From Spirochaetales bacterium (GTDB taxonomy: Bacteria > Spirochaetota > Spirochaetia > Sphaerochaetales > Sphaerochaetaceae): DNA of 8,437 nt. The position numbers were made by a program, and so were the translations under genes. The notes under the pieces are model-generated. The model saw nothing but the letters and a program-made list of their open reading frames with translations, did no database searches and was not told the origin of the DNA. Below are positions 5,865 to 8,437 of this stretch, piece by piece. The stretch's first letter is position 1; the number at the start of each line of letters is the position of its first letter. The stretch spans positions 1 to 8,437 of the forward strand of contig JAQYFM010000263.1 in NCBI GenBank assembly GCA_028723145.1. The letters run 5' to 3'.

Positions 5865-7067
5865 ATGAGCAGTATTCTCAATGGATTAGTTGAGCTGGCA
5901 AAATCTACAGGTATCTATGGCTTTCTCCAGTCAGGTGGCTGGGGAAACGCTGTAATGATTCTTGTCGGCTTCTTCCTCTTTTATCTTGCTATTAAGAAGG
6001 GCTTTGAGCCACTTCTCTTAGTTCCAATTGCAATGGGTTGTGTACTTTCAAACATCCCATTCGCATATATCGCTGGTGCTCCAGATCCAACAAACGGCGC
6101 TATTGGATTTATCCAGATTCTCTATAACGCAGGTATTGAATCAGGTCTCTTCCCTGTACTCATCTTCATGGGTGTAGGTGCTATGACAGACTTCGGACCA
6201 CTCATTGCTAACCCAAGAACTCTTCTTCTTGGTGCAGCTGCACAGCTTGGTATTTTCTCTGCATTAATCGGTGCTTTATTCCTCTCATTTATTCCAGGAA
6301 TTAACTTCGACTTAAATATTGCAGCAAGTATCGGTATCATCGGTGGTGCAGACGGTCCTACAGCTATCTATGTAACAAGATACCTTGCACCAGACTATCT
6401 CGGTTCAATTGCAGTAGCAGCTTACTCATACATGGCTTTAGTACCAATCATTCAGCCACCTATCATGAAGGCTCTTACATCTGAAAAAGAAAGAAAGATT
6501 AGAATGCAACAGCTCAGACCAGTATCAAAGGTCGAGAAGATTATCTTCCCTATCTCAGTACTTACAGTTTGTGCACTCCTCCTTCCTTCTGCTTGTCCTT
6601 TAATTGGTGCTCTTATGTTTGGTAACCTTTGTAAGGAATGTGGTGTAGTAAATAGACTTTCAGATACAATGCAGAATGCTCTTATGAATATCGTAACAAT
6701 TTGTCTTGGTCTTTCTGTAGGATCAAAGATGGCTGCTGAGAAGTTCCTTAACCTTGAAACTCTCGGTATCCTCCTCCTTGGTATGGTAGCATTCGGTATT
6801 GGTACAGCTGGTGGTGTCTTACTCGCTAAACTTATGAATAAGCTTTCACCAAAGCGTCCTATTAACCCACTCATTGGTGCAGCTGGTGTATCAGCAGTTC
6901 CAATGGCTGCTCGTGTAGCAAGTAAGGTTGGTCAGGAAGCTGACCCTCAGAACTTCCTCCTCATGCATGCTATGGGACCAAACGTATCTGGCGTTATCGG
7001 TTCTGCAGTTGCAGCTGGTGTATTAATGAAGGTAGTTCCAATCCTTACATCTGGTGTTTTAGGTTAA
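5865..7067 (+). CDS. oadB: Na+-pumping decarboxylase beta subunit (OadB)
   Basis: Membrane subunit that decarboxylates carboxybiotin and couples this to Na+ export. The 400-residue length lies between the short methylmalonyl-CoA/glutaconyl-CoA type and the ~430-residue Klebsiella OadB. Visible family landmarks are GAMTDFGPLIANPRTLLLGAAAQ (105-127 region, Asp109), GIIGGADGPTAIY (157-169, with Asp163 corresponding to the Na+-binding aspartate of the family), YSYMALVPIIQPPIMKAL (187-204), the conserved AAR at 348-350 and HAMGPNVSGVIGSA (368-381, Asn373). Nine or so hydrophobic segments are apparent. The start has a good Shine-Dalgarno GGAG (5855-5858, 6 nt before ATG), only 10 bp after oadA. Like oadA it uses many C/G-ending codons, suggesting strong expression. 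This gene makes a soluble pyruvate carboxylase or transcarboxylase role for OadA unlikely. The family is shared by oxaloacetate, methylmalonyl-CoA, malonate and glutaconyl-CoA decarboxylases, so substrate comes from OadA. Confidence 0.95.
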   Translation: MSSILNGLVELAKSTGIYGFLQSGGWGNAVMILVGFFLFYLAIKKGFEPLLLVPIAMGCVLSNIPFAYIAGAPDPTNGAIGFIQILYNAGIESGLFPVLIFMGVGAMTDFGPLIANPRTLLLGAAAQLGIFSALIGALFLSFIPGINFDLNIAASIGIIGGADGPTAIYVTRYLAPDYLGSIAVAAYSYMALVPIIQPPIMKALTSEKERKIRMQQLRPVSKVEKIIFPISVLTVCALLLPSACPLIGALMFGNLCKECGVVNRLSDTMQNALMNIVTICLGLSVGSKMAAEKFLNLETLGILLLGMVAFGIGTAGGVLLAKLMNKLSPKRPINPLIGAAGVSAVPMAARVASKVGQEADPQNFLLMHAMGPNVSGVIGSAVAAGVLMKVVPILTSGVLG

Positions 7068-7085
7068 TAAAAATTAAACACTATC

Positions 7086-7120
7086 AAAGCTCACTCTTAT
7101 GGGTGGGCTTTTTTATTTTT
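7086..7120 (+). terminator. Intrinsic terminator after oadGAB
   Basis: An 8-bp stem (AAGCTCAC 7087-7094 with GTGGGCTT 7103-7110, one G:T wobble) with an 8-nt loop is followed by TTTTATTTTT. It starts about 19 bp after the oadB stop and ends the oad operon before pyruvate kinase. Confidence 0.85.
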
Positions 7121-7133
7121 AAAACGCTTTTTC

Positions 7134-7193
7134 TTGTTAAATAATTGAACTTGTTTATTTATTGGATAGCTATATTTTGGTATCATCTGGACC
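7134..7193 (+). promoter_or_regulatory. Promoter/leader region of pyruvate kinase
   Basis: Pyruvate kinase lies behind a terminator, so a promoter is expected in this AT-rich stretch. Possible -10 elements are TATATT (7171-7176) and TATCAT (7181-7186); possible -35 elements are TTGAAC (7145-7150) and TTGTTA (7134-7139), none at ideal spacing. Either -10 would leave a leader of only about 0-12 nt, matching the lack of a clear Shine-Dalgarno before the ATG at 7194 (preceded by ctggacc). Assignment by eye is weak. Confidence 0.3.
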
Positions 7194-8437
7194 ATGAGAA
7201 AAACTAAGATTATTTGTACTATGGGTCCTGCTGTTGAGACCGAAGAAAAGATAAAAGCATTGATTAATGCGGGAATGGATGCGGCACGCTTTAATTTCTC
7301 CCATGGAAGTCATGAGGAACATAAAGCTAGAATTGATTTGGTTAAAAAAGTATCAAAGGAAATGAATGCTCCTATAGCATTAATTCTAGATACTAAGGGG
7401 CCAGAAATCAGAGTTGGTGATTTTGCTGAAAAAAAGGTTGAATTAAAAGAAGGTCAAACCTTTACCCTCTTTAAGGATTCATCACACATTGGTGATGAAA
7501 ATGGAGTTGGAATTACCTACCCTTACCTTTCAGAAGATGTTAAGGTTGGAACAACTATATTAATTGATGATGGATTAATCTCAATGACAGTTACTGACAT
7601 TGTTAATGGCGATATGGTTTGTCGTGTTGATAATGGTGGTAAAGTTTCATCAAAGAAATCAATTAACATTCCTGGTGTTGATGTAGACCAAGTATTCATC
7701 AGTGAAAAGGATAGAAGTGATATTATATTTGGCATTGAACAAGACATTGACTTTATTGCAGCTTCATTTGTTAGAAACCAAGATGATGTTAAGAAACTAA
7801 GAAAGCTACTTAATGTTAATGGTGGTGAAAAGGTACAAATAATTGCAAAAATTGAAAATGGTTCAGGTATCGAGAATCTTGATTCCATCTTAGAAATTGC
7901 AGATGGCGTCATGATCGCTCGTGGTGACATGGGTGTTGAAGTTCCATTTGACCAGTTACCAGCTATTCAAAAGAACATTATTAAAAAGTGTTATAAGAAA
8001 GGTAGAATTGTAATTACTGCAACTCAAATGCTCGATTCAATGACAGAGCATCCAAGACCAACTAGAGCAGAGGTATCAGATGTTGCTAATGCAATTTATG
8101 ATGGTACTACTGCTATAATGCTCTCTGGCGAAACAGCTGCAGGTAAATACCCTGTAGAAGCCGTAAAGGCAATGTCAAGAATTGCAGAATACACAGAAAA
8201 CCAAATTAACTATCAAGATAGATATTTAAAGAATAATCTTAAGTTAAAGCAGGATATCGTAAACACTATAACAAGTGCATCAGTTGAAGCTTCCTTCTTC
8301 TTAAAAGCTAAGGCTATTGTAGTTGGTACAGTAACAGGATATACAGCTCACGTAGCTTCTTACTATCGTCCATCAGTACCAATTATTGCCTCCTGCACAG
8401 ATGAAAAAGCAACAAGACAACTCAAGCTAGACTATGG
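7194..8437 (+). CDS. pyk: Pyruvate kinase (partial, 3' end beyond window)
   Basis: Glycolytic enzyme that converts phosphoenolpyruvate and ADP to pyruvate and ATP in the cytoplasm. An uninterrupted frame runs 414 codons from the ATG at 7194 to the window edge with no stop; full-length enzymes are about 470-590 residues, so the last part of the C-terminal domain is missing. Visible motifs: TKIICTMGPA (4-13), RFNFSHG (32-38, Arg32 and Asn34 of the active site), LDTKGPEIR (65-73), the family signature IIAKIENGSGIEN (216-228, catalytic Lys219 and metal ligand Glu221), RGDMGVE (243-249, metal ligand Asp245), ATQMLDSM (276-283, Thr277) and PRPTRAEVSDVANAIYDGT (287-305), then IMLSGETAAGKYP. A B-domain (about 71-165) sits between barrel strands as usual. 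The start is supported by the motif beginning at residue 4; no good Shine-Dalgarno is seen. It is the same strand as oadGAB but a separate unit because of the terminator between them. Confidence 0.96.
   Translation, partial: MRKTKIICTMGPAVETEEKIKALINAGMDAARFNFSHGSHEEHKARIDLVKKVSKEMNAPIALILDTKGPEIRVGDFAEKKVELKEGQTFTLFKDSSHIGDENGVGITYPYLSEDVKVGTTILIDDGLISMTVTDIVNGDMVCRVDNGGKVSSKKSINIPGVDVDQVFISEKDRSDIIFGIEQDIDFIAASFVRNQDDVKKLRKLLNVNGGEKVQIIAKIENGSGIENLDSILEIADGVMIARGDMGVEVPFDQLPAIQKNIIKKCYKKGRIVITATQMLDSMTEHPRPTRAEVSDVANAIYDGTTAIMLSGETAAGKYPVEAVKAMSRIAEYTENQINYQDRYLKNNLKLKQDIVNTITSASVEASFFLKAKAIVVGTVTGYTAHVASYYRPSVPIIASCTDEKATRQLKLDY

Noticed and set aside
6452..6874. Minus-strand frame of 140 codons opposite oadB (also shorter ones at 6122-6340 and 7523-7930)
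   Set aside because: Antisense shadows of strongly conserved oadB and pyk coding sequence; the products resemble no family.
7068..7193. Cotranscription of pyk with oadGAB
   Set aside because: A good intrinsic terminator lies at 7086-7120, so pyk most likely has its own promoter, though partial readthrough is possible.
1..8437. tRNA, rRNA, riboswitch, insertion sequence or integration site
   Set aside because: Intergenic gaps total only a few hundred bases and hold terminators and promoter-like sequence. I saw no cloverleaf, no terminal inverted repeats and no transposase or integrase coding.

Overview
The window (8,437 bp, AT-rich, compact, intergenic gaps of about 70-110 bp at most) reads as ordinary bacterial chromosome from an anaerobic, fermentative organism. 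The main reason is a complete oadG-oadA-oadB set for a biotin-dependent, sodium-pumping decarboxylase. The carboxyltransferase wording of OadA (RDGFQSVYGARV near the N-terminus) is not the usual enterobacterial/Bacillota version. From memory it resembles spirochaete (Treponema-type) proteins, but that is a recollection, not a search result, and the taxon should be treated as open. There are no RNA genes, mobile elements, CRISPR arrays or phage genes.

Layout. (1) 8-1300 (+): trpB, tryptophan synthase beta chain, alone and closed by a strong intrinsic terminator (1305-1333). (2) 1382-2427 (+): lrgA-lrgB, two membrane proteins coupled by an ATGA overlap. (3) 2401-3300/3339 (-): a YitT-family membrane protein whose 3' end overlaps the 3' end of lrgB by 27 bp. 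(4) 3340-3449: divergent promoter region. (5) 3450-7067 (+): oadG-oadA-oadB, closed by a terminator at 7086-7120. (6) 7194 to the window end (+): pyruvate kinase, 414 codons visible and cut by the window edge.

How they fit together. OadA, OadB and OadG should decarboxylate oxaloacetate (or a related 3-oxo/2-oxo acid) to pyruvate and CO2, moving carboxyl from substrate to biotin and then using biotin decarboxylation in the membrane to export Na+. Pyruvate kinase also makes pyruvate, and LrgAB-type proteins have been shown in some Gram-positive bacteria to transport pyruvate. The oad-pyk-lrgAB neighbourhood can therefore be read as a pyruvate node, though the three transcription units are separate and co-function is inference.

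The most unusual feature is OadA itself. It is 701 residues long, about 100 longer than the usual alpha subunit, because it carries two complete biotinyl domains in tandem, each with an intact EAMKMEN biotinylation motif (Lys572 and Lys667). The two copies are 78% identical in protein and share perfect DNA runs of 35 and 25 bp, which points to a recent duplication or ongoing gene conversion. I see no wholly new multi-gene system in this window.
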